From JBDZUZ01 sp040255445 (GTDB taxonomy: Bacteria; Planctomycetota; Phycisphaerae; Phycisphaerales; UBA1924): a stretch of DNA of 21,066 bases. The translations under genes and the position numbers were made by a program. Location: NCBI GenBank assembly GCA_040255445.1, contig JBDZUZ010000058.1, positions 1-21,066 on the forward strand, given 5' to 3'. A model generated the notes under the pieces. The model had not been told where the DNA came from and ran no database searches. It saw nothing but the letters and a program-made list of their open reading frames with translations. Shown here piece after piece: positions 1-8,572 of the stretch. Position 1 is the first letter of the stretch. The number at the start of each line of letters is the position of its first letter.

Positions 1-818
1 GCCGCGGCGAGCCCCGCAACCCCATAGTGCTTCACGAAGAACCGCCGCCGCGATTCATACCAGTACCGCGGCCGCGCCTTCGCCTTCTGCACACCCGTCG
101 TCTGCCCCTCCAGGTGCACCACCGCCGTCCGCGGCTCGTACCACACGCCCCACCCCGCGTCCCGCGCCCGCCGGCACAGGTCCACTTCCTCGAAGTACAG
201 AAAAAACCCCTCATCAAACCCGCCCAGCTGCTCGAACACCTCCGACCGGATCATCAGGCTCGCGCCCGACACCCAGTCCACCGGCCCCGGCCGATCCAGC
301 TCCGGCCCCGATGTCGAGAACCTCCGCAGCACGCCGAACGCCCCCGCCCCCCGCACGAACTCGCCCATCGGCGATGGGTCCCGATGCCCGCCCAGGTCAC
401 GCCCCCCGTCCCCGTTGATCAACCCCGTCCCCACAACCCCCACCCGCGGCTCACGCTCGAACCACGCCAACGCCGGCGCCAGATCCGCCTCGCCCACCAG
501 CGTGTCCGGGTTCAGGAACCACAGCACCTCCGGCCGCGGCGTCCCCCGCAACGCGGCCGCCGCGCCCACGTTGTTCCCAGCCCCAAATCCCCCGTTCCGC
601 CCCGCATCCACGATCTCCACCCGCCCCGACAGCCCAAACTCCTCCACCGCCGCGCCCAGCACAACCAACGAGTCATCCCCTGACCCGTTCTCGACGACAT
701 ACACCCGCCCCGGCCACGCGCTGTCCCTGGCGGCGATGCTCCCCAGCAGGTCGCGGACCAACGCGACGGAGCGGTAGTTGACGATGATGGTGGAGACTAC
801 TACCACAACACGAATCAA
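1..818 (-). CDS. Family 2 glycosyltransferase (rhamnosyltransferase/WbbL-like), C-terminus cut by window edge
   Basis: This frame stays open from 818 to the left edge, giving about 272 residues of a GT-A fold glycosyltransferase that would transfer a sugar from a nucleotide donor to a growing glycan on the cytoplasmic face of the membrane. The N-terminal strand reads STIIVNYRS. A nucleotide-binding stretch GRNGGFGAGNN and the metal-site motif FLNPDT follow. The family's hallmark C-terminal block WVSGASLMIRSEVF then GGFDEGFFLYFEEVDLCRR is intact, and R-A-R-D-A-G-W follows it. No ATG is available. The TTG at 818-816 overlaps the stop of the upstream methyltransferase (TTGA) and gives MIRVVVVVSTIIVNY; the GTG at 806-804 is an alternative. 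No clear Shine-Dalgarno is seen, so translational coupling is likely. It is the last visible gene of the minus-strand polysaccharide operon. Substrate cannot be read from sequence. Confidence 0.88.
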   Translation of the reverse strand, partial: MIRVVVVVSTIIVNYRSVALVRDLLGSIAARDSAWPGRVYVVENGSGDDSLVVLGAAVEEFGLSGRVEIVDAGRNGGFGAGNNVGAAAALRGTPRPEVLWFLNPDTLVGEADLAPALAWFEREPRVGVVGTGLINGDGGRDLGGHRDPSPMGEFVRGAGAFGVLRRFSTSGPELDRPGPVDWVSGASLMIRSEVFEQLGGFDEGFFLYFEEVDLCRRARDAGWGVWYEPRTAVVHLEGQTTGVQKAKARPRYWYESRRRFFVKHYGVAGLAA

Positions 819-1882
819 GAAGACTTGTGACCGACCACACAAAGTCCTGGCGTGACGAACTTCAAAAGGCCCGCCGGCAGCACCGACATCATCGCCTTCT
901 GCTTCCGGCCCGGCGCAAACTCCGAGCCTCGTTCTCGCCATGCCCGGCGCATACTCGCAGTATCCGTCGGAACATACTCCTTCGGATATCGCATGTCCGG
1001 CGCCGCCCAGTACGACTCCACCCGACCAAACCCGGCTCGGGCCACCAACGTCTGCAGGCCGTTAAACGAGTGCAACCACCCCGGTGTCTTCCGCACACCA
1101 CGCCGCCGGAGGATCGCTGCAGTCACCGCCCGCGGTAGCGCGTTCCCACACCGCAGCTGCGCAGTGTGGTCATCCCGCCCGCCCAACAGATTGGCTGTCG
1201 AGTATCGGTTCTTCGTGTTGATGAACACACGACCACCGGGCTTTAGAACGCGGTGCGCCTCCCGAAGCAATCGCTCCTGGATCGCCTGATGCGGCTCGTC
1301 GCCCCGCGCTCCACACCACTCCAGCACCAGGTTGAACAGAACCACCGTGAACGTTTCTGCCCTGTATGGCAGCACCCCGCGATCGCCGCCGCAGCACACA
1401 CTGACATTCCGCAGACCTTCCTGCTCACACCGGATCCGCGTGAAGACCGCCTGGTCCAGGATCACATCGATCCCATAGACCCGCCCGCACCGCGCCGCGA
1501 GTTCGGTCGTGTGCTGCCCCATACTGCAGCCGATCTCGAGCACGACATCCTCGGGCCCGAGACCAAGGAAGTCTATGAATCGTGCTCGACCGGACTCCGT
1601 AATGTAGCGGTGACCGGGAGTCCCCGGGCCGTAGGCCTCATCGATCGCCCCGCGCCAGCCCACCTCACGGACTCGACCCAGGGCACGCTGAACCGTCCCG
1701 AGTTCTCTGGCATTCTCAGAGTAAGCCTGGCTCAAGAAATCGATGCAGCCTTCATGGACCGCAAAGCCCCGTTTGCCATCCGGTGTCGTGGCGGTTGTAC
1801 CGTCGACCCGCAGCGGCTCGCCCGACTCCGGACACTGGTACACATCCTCAAGCCCCGCAACGCTCTCGGTCCGATCGATCAT
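815..1882 (-). CDS. Class I SAM-dependent methyltransferase with short N-terminal Trm112-like segment
   Basis: This 355-residue protein is a Rossmann-fold methyltransferase. SAM motif I is VVLEIGCSMGQHT at residues 113-125, the acidic end of strand 2 is in VYGID near 138, and a post-motif block EAHRVLKPGGRVFINT is typical of Methyltransf_11/25 members. The first 50 residues (VYQCPESGEPLRV ... GCIDFL) resemble the Trm112-like lead-in found on many polysaccharide-cluster methyltransferases, but with only one Cys per half, so zinc binding is doubtful. The ATG at 1882 overlaps the stop of the upstream phosphotransferase (ATGA); a GTG at 1909 would force a longer overlap and is less likely. Its place between an APH-like kinase and a glycosyltransferase suggests methylation of a sugar or glycan end. 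The acceptor is unknown. Confidence 0.85.
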   Translation of the reverse strand: MIDRTESVAGLEDVYQCPESGEPLRVDGTTATTPDGKRGFAVHEGCIDFLSQAYSENARELGTVQRALGRVREVGWRGAIDEAYGPGTPGHRYITESGRARFIDFLGLGPEDVVLEIGCSMGQHTTELAARCGRVYGIDVILDQAVFTRIRCEQEGLRNVSVCCGGDRGVLPYRAETFTVVLFNLVLEWCGARGDEPHQAIQERLLREAHRVLKPGGRVFINTKNRYSTANLLGGRDDHTAQLRCGNALPRAVTAAILRRRGVRKTPGWLHSFNGLQTLVARAGFGRVESYWAAPDMRYPKEYVPTDTASMRRAWRERGSEFAPGRKQKAMMSVLPAGLLKFVTPGLCVVGHKSS

Positions 1883-2829
1883 GTCATCCCCTGTCGCAAA
1901 CGTTGGCACGTCTCTTCACTCAGCCGCGCAAACCGCTCGACCGGGAAGAACTCAAGATGTTGATACAGCCAACCTAAGGAGAGTAAGGCTTGCGGGATCA
2001 CATCAGCCGCATCCAGACCGAGCACCCCCATGTGCCACCGGATCTCGCGTTGCAGTGCAGCACCATTGAGCTGCAGGCTCCGCGCAACACGTACCAAATC
2101 GACGAACCCACCCCCCTGAAGATTCGCACCCGCCCAATCAATCACCACATACCGCGCTGTCCCCGCCCGCCGAGCCAGACCATCCCGGTTCACCATGATG
2201 TTCCCAGACCACAGGTCATTATGGTCGAGCACCGCCCGCGGCCGCCACGCTCCCTCGCGCAGCCGGCGAATCCCTCCCGCCACTTCCGCCCGCACCTCCG
2301 AACCCAGCGCTGAGCACCCCGCCAGATTCTCCAGGATCCCGATGCACTCCTGCTCGTCCCGCGGCTCCACACACCGCGCTCCGCAGGCCTCGACAACACC
2401 CCGCAACCAGCTCACCGCCCACGCCCGCACAAACGGCCGCCGGATCCGAGACCGCACGAAACCGTGCCCCGTCTCCAGCCGCCACGGGTACGCCGCTACA
2501 GACAGCCCATCCACCCATCCGGAACGCATCGGTCCCAGCACCGCCGCGCCGACCTCATCACCAAGAAGCTCACGCGCCGCCGAAGCCCGCTCCGCGGCCC
2601 GCATCACCAGCCCCGGCGAGCGCCGCGATGAAACAAACACAATCGCCCAAGGTACGCCCGCTTCATCCCGCGCTGCGAACCGCAACGGCGAGTCCGCAAC
2701 CGCCTTCGGCTCCCCGAGCGGCCGGATCCGCCAAACACCGCGCCGCTCCGGGAACGCTTGTCGGAGCCATTGAGTCGCCAGCTCCGCGGCAGCGTCGGCT
2801 ACGCCAGTCGCCAAGCCGCTCGGCTCCAC
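1879..2829 (-). CDS. APH-fold phosphotransferase (aminoglycoside/choline kinase-like)
   Basis: About 316 residues. The catalytic loop LDHNDLWSGNIMV (residues 201-213) matches the APH/choline-kinase pattern HxDxxxxN, and VVIDWAGAN (228-236) supplies the metal-binding Asp of the DFG-equivalent motif. The N-terminal half is weakly conserved but includes WAIVFVSSRRSPGL, where the ATP-lysine strand would lie; no clear lysine is visible there. The frame is open for about 249 further codons upstream, but that stretch lies inside the O-antigen ligase gene and has no protein-like pattern. The GTG at 2829-2827 lies 5 bases after the ligase stop and is the likely start. In a polysaccharide operon such a protein would phosphorylate a free sugar, an alcohol head group or a glycan end. 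I infer this from context; no drug-resistance role is implied. Confidence 0.78.
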   Translation of the reverse strand: MEPSGLATGVADAAAELATQWLRQAFPERRGVWRIRPLGEPKAVADSPLRFAARDEAGVPWAIVFVSSRRSPGLVMRAAERASAARELLGDEVGAAVLGPMRSGWVDGLSVAAYPWRLETGHGFVRSRIRRPFVRAWAVSWLRGVVEACGARCVEPRDEQECIGILENLAGCSALGSEVRAEVAGGIRRLREGAWRPRAVLDHNDLWSGNIMVNRDGLARRAGTARYVVIDWAGANLQGGGFVDLVRVARSLQLNGAALQREIRWHMGVLGLDAADVIPQALLSLGWLYQHLEFFPVERFARLSEETCQRLRQGMT

Positions 2830-2834
2830 CTGTG

Positions 2835-4184
2835 CTAGGACGCCTGCGCCGATACGGCTTCTCCTGGACCCGGTCGTGGCCCCACGATGCCCCGCGGCGT
2901 ACGCACCCCCGCAACCGCGAGCCCGCCAGCGGCGAGCAGGTAGATCGGATTCACCATCGCATTGAGCAGATTGTCCATCGCGTAGAGCAGCAGCACCATG
3001 ACCAGCGCTGCAGCCCCAGCCACATGCGGCATCCGAAGGAACGCCCGCGGCGCCCGTAGAACGAACGCGAACGCCGGCAGGAGGAGCACCCCGAATAGCG
3101 AGAGCAGCCCCACGACCCCGTACTTGCCCAGCGCGATGACCCAGAGACCATCCGGGACGAACCTGCCGTAGACCTCCTTCGGCGCGTTGATCAGATCCGT
3201 CAAACGCCCCTTGCCAAAGAGCAGATCCGACCGAACCCAGTGCCACAGGGCATCCTCGCTCTCGAGTCGAAGCCCCAGACTGCCGCGCCGATCCTGCCCG
3301 ATCACTTCCGCGGCCCGGCGCAGTACATCGGCATCCCACCCGCCCACGGTCCGAAGCCCGATGTACATGAGCGGCCCGCCAAGGCACAGCAGCAGCAATG
3401 CTCTCGTGTTCATCCGCTGGCTTACAAACAAGACACCAATACCGAAGGCCAGTAGAAGCATCGCGTACGCCGAGCGACACAGAAGCGTCACACCGATCAG
3501 CCCGGCCACCCATACCCACATCGGTACACGAAAGAGAACGCGCACGCGGCCGCACCACCACAACCAGAAAGCACACAGCGCCGCAGTACCCATGAACAAC
3601 GCAACAGCCAGTCCGTGCTGCATGAACACCATCGGGCGCCAGCCGCCCATCCGCTTGGTCTGACCGAAGTAGTGCTGGAAGTACCCGTAGACCATCTTGT
3701 GCAGCTGCGGGCTCATCTTCGCTTCAAACAGCACGAATGGCACATACACGATGCCCGCCACCACGATGGCGAAGGCCAGCTCCCTCAGGCTCGCCGCATC
3801 AGCGAAGTACAGCCGACCGATGAAGTACGGCAATCCCCACGCTACGCTTTGCTGTACAAGCCCGGAAACACCCTCGTAGATCCCAAACCCAGAGACCACT
3901 GCCGACGGGATCGGCGCGGCGAGCCAGAGGAGCACCGCCAGATCCGCCCAATGAAACCGAACGAGGCCGAAACGTGCCGGGTCGAATAAAGCCGTCGCAA
4001 AGAAGACCGTGACACAGGTCACGGACATCTTTGTAATGTCGGGAAGTCCGGACAGGTTGTACGACGCCATGGGCAGGAAGAGCCAGGCACCGAGCATCGA
4101 GCACAAGACTGCTCGCCTTGCCGGCATCAGCACAAACATGAGTAGTGTAACAAGAGGCCATCCGAATAACGCTAGCGGAATCAC
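2835..4184 (-). CDS. O-antigen ligase/polymerase-like integral membrane protein (Wzy/WaaL family)
   Basis: This 449-residue protein is hydrophobic almost throughout, with roughly ten to twelve membrane segments. The Wzy_C-type signature is recognisable. A RPMVFMQHGLAVALFM segment lies near residues 183-198 and CRSAYAMLLLAFGIG near 236. One large hydrophilic periplasmic loop (about 278-347) ends in VPDGLWVIALGKYGVVGL, matching the family's xDxxWLxxLxxYGxxG pattern. Such proteins either polymerise undecaprenol-linked repeat units or ligate the finished chain; sequence alone does not separate the two. The start is the GTG at 4184, which overlaps the stop of the upstream kinase-like gene (GTGA) and has GGAG 11 bases before it. 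With the flippase upstream, it points to a Wzx/Wzy-style route. Confidence 0.85.
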   Translation of the reverse strand: MIPLALFGWPLVTLLMFVLMPARRAVLCSMLGAWLFLPMASYNLSGLPDITKMSVTCVTVFFATALFDPARFGLVRFHWADLAVLLWLAAPIPSAVVSGFGIYEGVSGLVQQSVAWGLPYFIGRLYFADAASLRELAFAIVVAGIVYVPFVLFEAKMSPQLHKMVYGYFQHYFGQTKRMGGWRPMVFMQHGLAVALFMGTAALCAFWLWWCGRVRVLFRVPMWVWVAGLIGVTLLCRSAYAMLLLAFGIGVLFVSQRMNTRALLLLCLGGPLMYIGLRTVGGWDADVLRRAAEVIGQDRRGSLGLRLESEDALWHWVRSDLLFGKGRLTDLINAPKEVYGRFVPDGLWVIALGKYGVVGLLSLFGVLLLPAFAFVLRAPRAFLRMPHVAGAAALVMVLLLYAMDNLLNAMVNPIYLLAAGGLAVAGVRTPRGIVGPRPGPGEAVSAQAS

Positions 4185-5038
4185 GAGGAGGGATGCTCCG
4201 ACAACGCGTCGCTTGCCAGAGCAAACCGTTCCGCGGCCGCCGCATCGAAGACTGTTGCTACCCCGCTGCGGGCGCGTCGGGCATGCATCTCGCGAACGGC
4301 CACCTCCAGCACCCGCCGCCGCACGCCAGCAGCCAAACGGCACCGAGAAAGCAATGCGCCAGCGAATCGCTCGGCTGCCCCTGCACGATACTGCGCCACG
4401 AACGCGAATGTCGCGACCGTTCCCCCCAGCATGCTGGCCAGCCGCCGAGCGCCGGGCGCCGATCTGAGAACGGCCGCGTTCTCAAAATCGATCCGGAGCA
4501 CGCTCCCATCGGGCTTGACGATCATGTTGCTCAGGCGATGGTCGTTGTCGTAGAGCCGAAAGGCCAGACACTGTTCCGTCAGTGCAATCGCAAGGCGGGC
4601 GATGTGAACCCACTGGCTGCAACCTTCCATCTTGCACGACCGATGCACCGCAAGGCCGGCGTTCTCAGCGGCAGGGATATACTCCCAGAACACACACTCA
4701 TCAAAGCCCGTGACGGTCGGTGACAGGGCGCAGTAAGCTATCGGCCGAGGCGTTGGGACGCCGCTCGCTGACAAATAGCTGCTCACCAGCCACTCACATC
4801 TCCCTTTCGATTTGCCCGCAGCCCGCCGGAGCCTCGCTCGCAACGAAGCCAGCCGCCAGTATTTCGCAACATACCTCTCACCGTTCTCCCCTTGAAACCG
4901 CACCGTCAGCCGGTCCCCGCGGTCGGCGAGTCTATCCGCCGGACAAAGTTCCGACAGCACCCGGGCGGCAACAACACCCGCCTCCTCTGACGATCGCTCG
5001 CCGACTCCGAACAGCGCACTACGATCGGTTCTGTTCAT
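4181..5038 (-). CDS. Lipopolysaccharide-kinase-like protein (KdkA/WaaP/RIO-like kinase fold)
   Basis: 285 residues with a small kinase fold. RYVAKYWR places a probable ATP-contacting lysine at residue 59. A catalytic-loop equivalent lies in LYDNDHRLSNMIV (162-174) and the metal-binding motif is RIDFEN (182-187). The order and spacing fit the lipopolysaccharide kinase (Kdo/WaaP) family, in which the loop reads DxxxxN rather than the HRD of protein kinases. The ATG at 5038 overlaps the stop of the thymidylate-kinase-like gene (ATGA), which decides the start against a GTG or CTG further up. The likely role is phosphorylation of a sugar in the polysaccharide or its lipid carrier in the cytoplasm. 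An unusual point is two further phosphoryl-transfer folds within the same operon. Confidence 0.72.
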   Translation of the reverse strand: MNRTDRSALFGVGERSSEEAGVVAARVLSELCPADRLADRGDRLTVRFQGENGERYVAKYWRLASLRARLRRAAGKSKGRCEWLVSSYLSASGVPTPRPIAYCALSPTVTGFDECVFWEYIPAAENAGLAVHRSCKMEGCSQWVHIARLAIALTEQCLAFRLYDNDHRLSNMIVKPDGSVLRIDFENAAVLRSAPGARRLASMLGGTVATFAFVAQYRAGAAERFAGALLSRCRLAAGVRRRVLEVAVREMHARRARSGVATVFDAAAAERFALASDALSEHPSS

Positions 5039-5739
5039 GTTGCACGACCTGCAGAGCAACCTTCCGACTGGTCTGGAGCGGGTGCTGTGCAGCGGAGATC
5101 ATCGATCTGCGCACAGAGCAATGTTCTGATAGCCGAGAGGTCATCACATCGAATAGACAAGAGCTCCGGCGCAACAGCTTGGACCGCCGTAAACCGGCGC
5201 CACACGTGCTCGTAGTAGGCCCTCGTCGATCGCGGCCTTCGCTCGAGGAGCGCCTCGATCTCGGTGTACAGGAGGATCGAGCACGCCGGGCGCGGAGCTA
5301 CAGCGCGGACGATCGCGGCAAGCCAAACAGAATCATCGATAATCCTCGCCATGCCATCGTAAAAATACCGGTCGCACACAACGACCTGAGCGCGGCGAAC
5401 GGCAGGAGAACAGAGATACATACGAAAAACAACGGCGTCCGCGATATAGCTGATTCCGCGGCGGATGGACCGAAGTCGTGCCCTGACTCGATTTGGTCGG
5501 GACCCACGATTCTCCGACGGAACATGCATCAGAGATTCCGCCGTGAGCGTCCGCAGCCGCCGTTGTACAAGGCCCATCCTGTACAACGCCGTGAGCAGGA
5601 GCGAACCGATCGCCAGACGCGCGACCGCAATCTCACACACTGAGACTCCCCTCGCTTCACAGAACGCCCGGATCTCTCGGATCGCCGTACTTTTGCCCAC
5701 TCCCTCGGGCCCTGAGATGCTAACGAGCACAGACGACAT
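5035..5739 (-). CDS. Thymidylate-kinase-like P-loop kinase
   Basis: 234 residues. A Walker A motif GPEGVGKST sits at residues 10-18 and a DRY motif is found in VVVCDRYFYDGMAR (120-132). A lid-side segment LLYTEIEALLERRPRS with a downstream Tyr-rich helix follows. This is the layout of dTMP kinases and of the deoxynucleoside-kinase-like proteins often found in capsule and exopolysaccharide clusters. The dTMP-specific segments are not clear, so a housekeeping tmk is unlikely. The ATG at 5739 has CAGG and GAGG on its 5' side and overlaps the flippase gene end by 20 bases. Longer in-frame sequence upstream lies wholly inside the flippase gene. In this context it may phosphorylate a sugar, lipid carrier or nucleotide precursor; the substrate is unknown. 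Confidence 0.75.
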   Translation of the reverse strand: MSSVLVSISGPEGVGKSTAIREIRAFCEARGVSVCEIAVARLAIGSLLLTALYRMGLVQRRLRTLTAESLMHVPSENRGSRPNRVRARLRSIRRGISYIADAVVFRMYLCSPAVRRAQVVVCDRYFYDGMARIIDDSVWLAAIVRAVAPRPACSILLYTEIEALLERRPRSTRAYYEHVWRRFTAVQAVAPELLSIRCDDLSAIRTLLCAQIDDLRCTAPAPDQSEGCSAGRAT

Positions 5740-7228
5740 TGCCTGATCGATCCTCCACCGCCCCGCCCTCCCGCGCCACAAAGGCGCCGCGCCAAACTCT
5801 CCATCCCGCGACAAGCCCCGGCGCCGCTGCCAGTCCAAGGGTCATCAGGCCCAAGGCCAGGTCGGGGCCTTCTTCGGGGATCGGCGGTAGCACAGCGAGA
5901 GCAAAGCCGGTATACGCGGCCAACGCGAGTGTGAACCAGAGTCCCTGTAAGACAATCCTCGCTCGATCATGCGGGATCTGCCGGAGAATCGAGAACTGCG
6001 CAGCCACCGGCCCGGCAGCGAGACCCACAATGAAACCCGTCACCCCAAAGTACTGATACGCAACGCCCGCGACCAGCAAACCGCCGCACCGCACCACATT
6101 GGCAATGAACAGGGCTTTGGAGTTTCCCAAGGCCAGCGGAACGCGGTCGATCGTGAGGAGGAGGATCATCGCCCAAACCAGGATGACCATCCACCGGGCG
6201 ACCTCTCCCGCCCCGGTGTACCGCTCATCGAGCGCGACCTCGAAGAACAAGGGACCTGCTACCGCGATGGCCGCACACGCCGCGAGACTGGCCCAGAGAA
6301 TCATCTCCCTCGCCCGCAGGGCCGCTCGCACCATGCGTGCCGGGTCGTTCTGGAAGCGGGAGAAGGCCGGGAACAGAACCGAATCACCCAGCCGGAGGGC
6401 GATCGACAACGCGGTTTTTACGAACTTGTATGCGATCAGATACACGCCGAGCTCGGCAAGGGTCAGCAGGGACCCGAGCATCAATTTGTCCGCCTCGGTT
6501 GCCAGAAATGTGAGCACCGTGCTCAGGAAGATCCACTTGCCGAAACGCACCATCTCGCGCGCGCAATCGGGATTCCAGCGTGGCCGGACTCCACGTGTTC
6601 CGGCCAGCGTGTGGCTCGTGATGAGTGTGAAAGCCGCGCCCGCGAGCGATCCTGCCGCGAAGGCCCACACAGAAGGGCTGATTGAAGCCCAGAGAACCAT
6701 CACAGACAACGCGGCGATCTGAGCGCCGATCTCAAGTACGGTCGCCCTTCCGAATCGCATGTGCCGCGAAAGCGTAGCGAGCGCTGTGGAAGCGAGGCCG
6801 CGAAGGACGGCCGAGAATCCGATCACCGGGAGCAGATACAGAAGCACATTCGCTGCCGGATCATTGCGGCCGAACCATTGACTCAACGGATATGCGAGCG
6901 TGCAGGCGACCAGCCACAGCCCTACCCCGCGGATCGCCTGAATCGAGAACGCGGTCCCAAGGTAAACCGGATCGTCGCCCCTCGGGCTCCGGACAATGCT
7001 GGACTTCACGCCCAGATCGCTGAACATCTCAATACCTTGCATCACCGCGTATACGATCGCCATCACCCCAAAGACGCCGGGTGCAAGGTACCAGGCGAGG
7101 AGGAGATTTCCTCCAAGTGCCAGCGTCTGCTTCAGACCGAAGCCGCCGATCGTCCAGACCGATCCGCGCAAAGCTAGTCGCCGGACTGAGCCGCTGGACT
7201 CAGTCGATAGGCGTGAGGATTCAGGCAC
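5720..7228 (-). CDS. Polysaccharide flippase, MOP/Wzx-type
   Basis: 502 residues with about twelve to fourteen hydrophobic segments. The N-terminal helix SVWTIGGFGLKQTLALGG and the following LLAWYLAPGVFGVMAIV match the start of the Polysacc_synt family. The central ATEADKLMLGSLLTLAELG segment followed by YLIAYKFVK is the family's typical mid-protein block. Such proteins carry undecaprenyl-pyrophosphate-linked oligosaccharides from the cytoplasmic to the outer leaflet. The start is the GTG at 7228-7226 with a weak GGTGA about five bases before it; 39 bases separate it from the preceding glycosyltransferase stop. The hydrophilic tail (about the last 25 residues) overlaps the start of the next gene by 20 bases. 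Together with the Wzy/WaaL-like protein downstream it supports a Wzx/Wzy export pathway. Confidence 0.88.
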   Translation of the reverse strand: MPESSRLSTESSGSVRRLALRGSVWTIGGFGLKQTLALGGNLLLAWYLAPGVFGVMAIVYAVMQGIEMFSDLGVKSSIVRSPRGDDPVYLGTAFSIQAIRGVGLWLVACTLAYPLSQWFGRNDPAANVLLYLLPVIGFSAVLRGLASTALATLSRHMRFGRATVLEIGAQIAALSVMVLWASISPSVWAFAAGSLAGAAFTLITSHTLAGTRGVRPRWNPDCAREMVRFGKWIFLSTVLTFLATEADKLMLGSLLTLAELGVYLIAYKFVKTALSIALRLGDSVLFPAFSRFQNDPARMVRAALRAREMILWASLAACAAIAVAGPLFFEVALDERYTGAGEVARWMVILVWAMILLLTIDRVPLALGNSKALFIANVVRCGGLLVAGVAYQYFGVTGFIVGLAAGPVAAQFSILRQIPHDRARIVLQGLWFTLALAAYTGFALAVLPPIPEEGPDLALGLMTLGLAAAPGLVAGWRVWRGAFVAREGGAVEDRSGNVVCAR

Positions 7229-7267
7229 TGATCACCGCAATCTGATCAACGTGGTATGTCAAACGAT

Positions 7268-8566
7268 TCAGGCGAGCACGCGCCTGTAGAGCTCGATTAC
7301 TCGCTTGGCCTTCGCATCCCAAGAGAACTCTTGGGTCACTCGCTCCCTCGCTTTGCTGCCCATTTCGACGATACGCCCGGGACAATCAAGCAATCCCCCA
7401 ATCGCACGATTTATTCCGGAGATGATCCCTGCTCGATTCGTCATTGGAACTGCGACGCCGGTTTGGGCGGTTACCAAGTCGCCGGGGCCCCCATAGTCAA
7501 CAACTACCGGAACAACTCTCTGGGACATGGCCTCCAGCACAACGCCACCGCCGAATTCGCGAATACTCGGAAAGCCCAGTATGTGTGCGTGCGCAAATCT
7601 TGTGAAGAGTTGCTCATGCGGGATCCAACCCGAGAAGGACACCCCGGAATTAAGCGATTGGCGTGATACAAGTTCCCGGAGAGATGGCATTTCAGGTCCA
7701 TCACCGACAATCTCCAGAGACACCTGTTTATTCCTGATGAACGGGGCGACTGCCTCGATGAGCATGTCCGCACCCTTGTATGGCACGAGACGGCCCACAA
7801 ATATTAGGCGAAGCGAATCTTCAATCAGCTTGGGACCGGGATCCGGGAATCGGGTCAGGTCAATCCCGTTCTCTGGAAGATACACGCATTTTGGGGCGAA
7901 CGCTCTCGGTACCTGCGCCATCGTGGCCGTCGACCCGCATATGATCAAGCTCGCGTATCTGCGGGTTGCCCTGTAACCCGGCAGTAGCTTGTGCAAATCA
8001 CGAACATAACTGAGCCACTCATTCTCGCGCCTACGTGCCTGGTCGAATGCACGGGGCCAAGCAACGCCGCCGTTCAACGGACCGATTATAAAAGGAACTC
8101 CCATGCGTGCCAGCCGCTTTGCAAGCGGACTGGAGATTGTCGGACTCAACGGCGTGATTCGATGCACTAGATCAAACTCACCATTTCGAAGCCGATTGCC
8201 AAAGCGGCGCCATACAAGCGATTCAAAGTAGGGATACACCAAGCTTTGGAGCGCCGTAACGGTCGTCCATCCTTTACCGCCCCCGCCGCGCACAATCGAC
8301 GCAACACGATGGACAGGCTTGGCGATCTTCTCGCTGTCGATAAAGGTGAACTGGCTAAGATCAACACCCGCACGCTCAATTGCTGCGCGATTTCTTATCT
8401 GCGTGACAATATGGCAACTAGTTTGCCTTGCAATCGCCTGACTATGAGACCAACCGACCAGCGGAACACTTGGCCACTCTGGGTTCGCGGCCTCCGCGAT
8501 GAGAAGAACCCTCGGTCGGCTGCGGCGTGAGCTTGCCTGATCAGATTGAGAGATATTGACTCCCAC
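7268..8566 (-). CDS. Family 4 (GT-B) glycosyltransferase
   Basis: 432 residues. The C-terminal Rossmann half is typical of GT4 enzymes: LRLIFVGRLVPYKGADMLI (about 252-270) with the phosphate-contacting Arg/Lys pair, then LEIVGDGPE, FSGWIPHEQL, and the nucleotide-sugar motif REFGGGVVLE with the EX7E glutamates at 337 and 345. The N-terminal acceptor half holds a glycine-rich strand turn and the segment IGPLNGGVAWP. The GTG at 8566-8564 lies 6 bases after the stop of the FnIII/beta-helix gene and gives MGVNISQSD. A start codon slightly downstream cannot be ruled out because no strong ribosome-binding site is visible. The DNA here is clearly less GC-rich than the flippase and FnIII genes (30 of 60 G+C in 7561-7620). 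Confidence 0.87.
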   Translation of the reverse strand: MGVNISQSDQASSRRSRPRVLLIAEAANPEWPSVPLVGWSHSQAIARQTSCHIVTQIRNRAAIERAGVDLSQFTFIDSEKIAKPVHRVASIVRGGGGKGWTTVTALQSLVYPYFESLVWRRFGNRLRNGEFDLVHRITPLSPTISSPLAKRLARMGVPFIIGPLNGGVAWPRAFDQARRRENEWLSYVRDLHKLLPGYRATRRYASLIICGSTATMAQVPRAFAPKCVYLPENGIDLTRFPDPGPKLIEDSLRLIFVGRLVPYKGADMLIEAVAPFIRNKQVSLEIVGDGPEMPSLRELVSRQSLNSGVSFSGWIPHEQLFTRFAHAHILGFPSIREFGGGVVLEAMSQRVVPVVVDYGGPGDLVTAQTGVAVPMTNRAGIISGINRAIGGLLDCPGRIVEMGSKARERVTQEFSWDAKAKRVIELYRRVLA

Positions 8567-8572
8567 ACATTA

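Noticed and set aside
1879..2829. Aminoglycoside-resistance gene
   Set aside because: Only the general APH-fold motifs are present; context points to sugar or lipid-head-group metabolism.
2830..3576. N-terminal extension of the APH-like frame
   Set aside because: Lies fully inside the O-antigen ligase gene and reads as frame-shifted membrane protein; the GTG at 2829 fits better.
5035..5739. Housekeeping thymidylate kinase (tmk)
   Set aside because: P-loop and DRY motifs fit the fold, but the rest diverges and the gene sits in a polysaccharide operon, so no tmk symbol was given.
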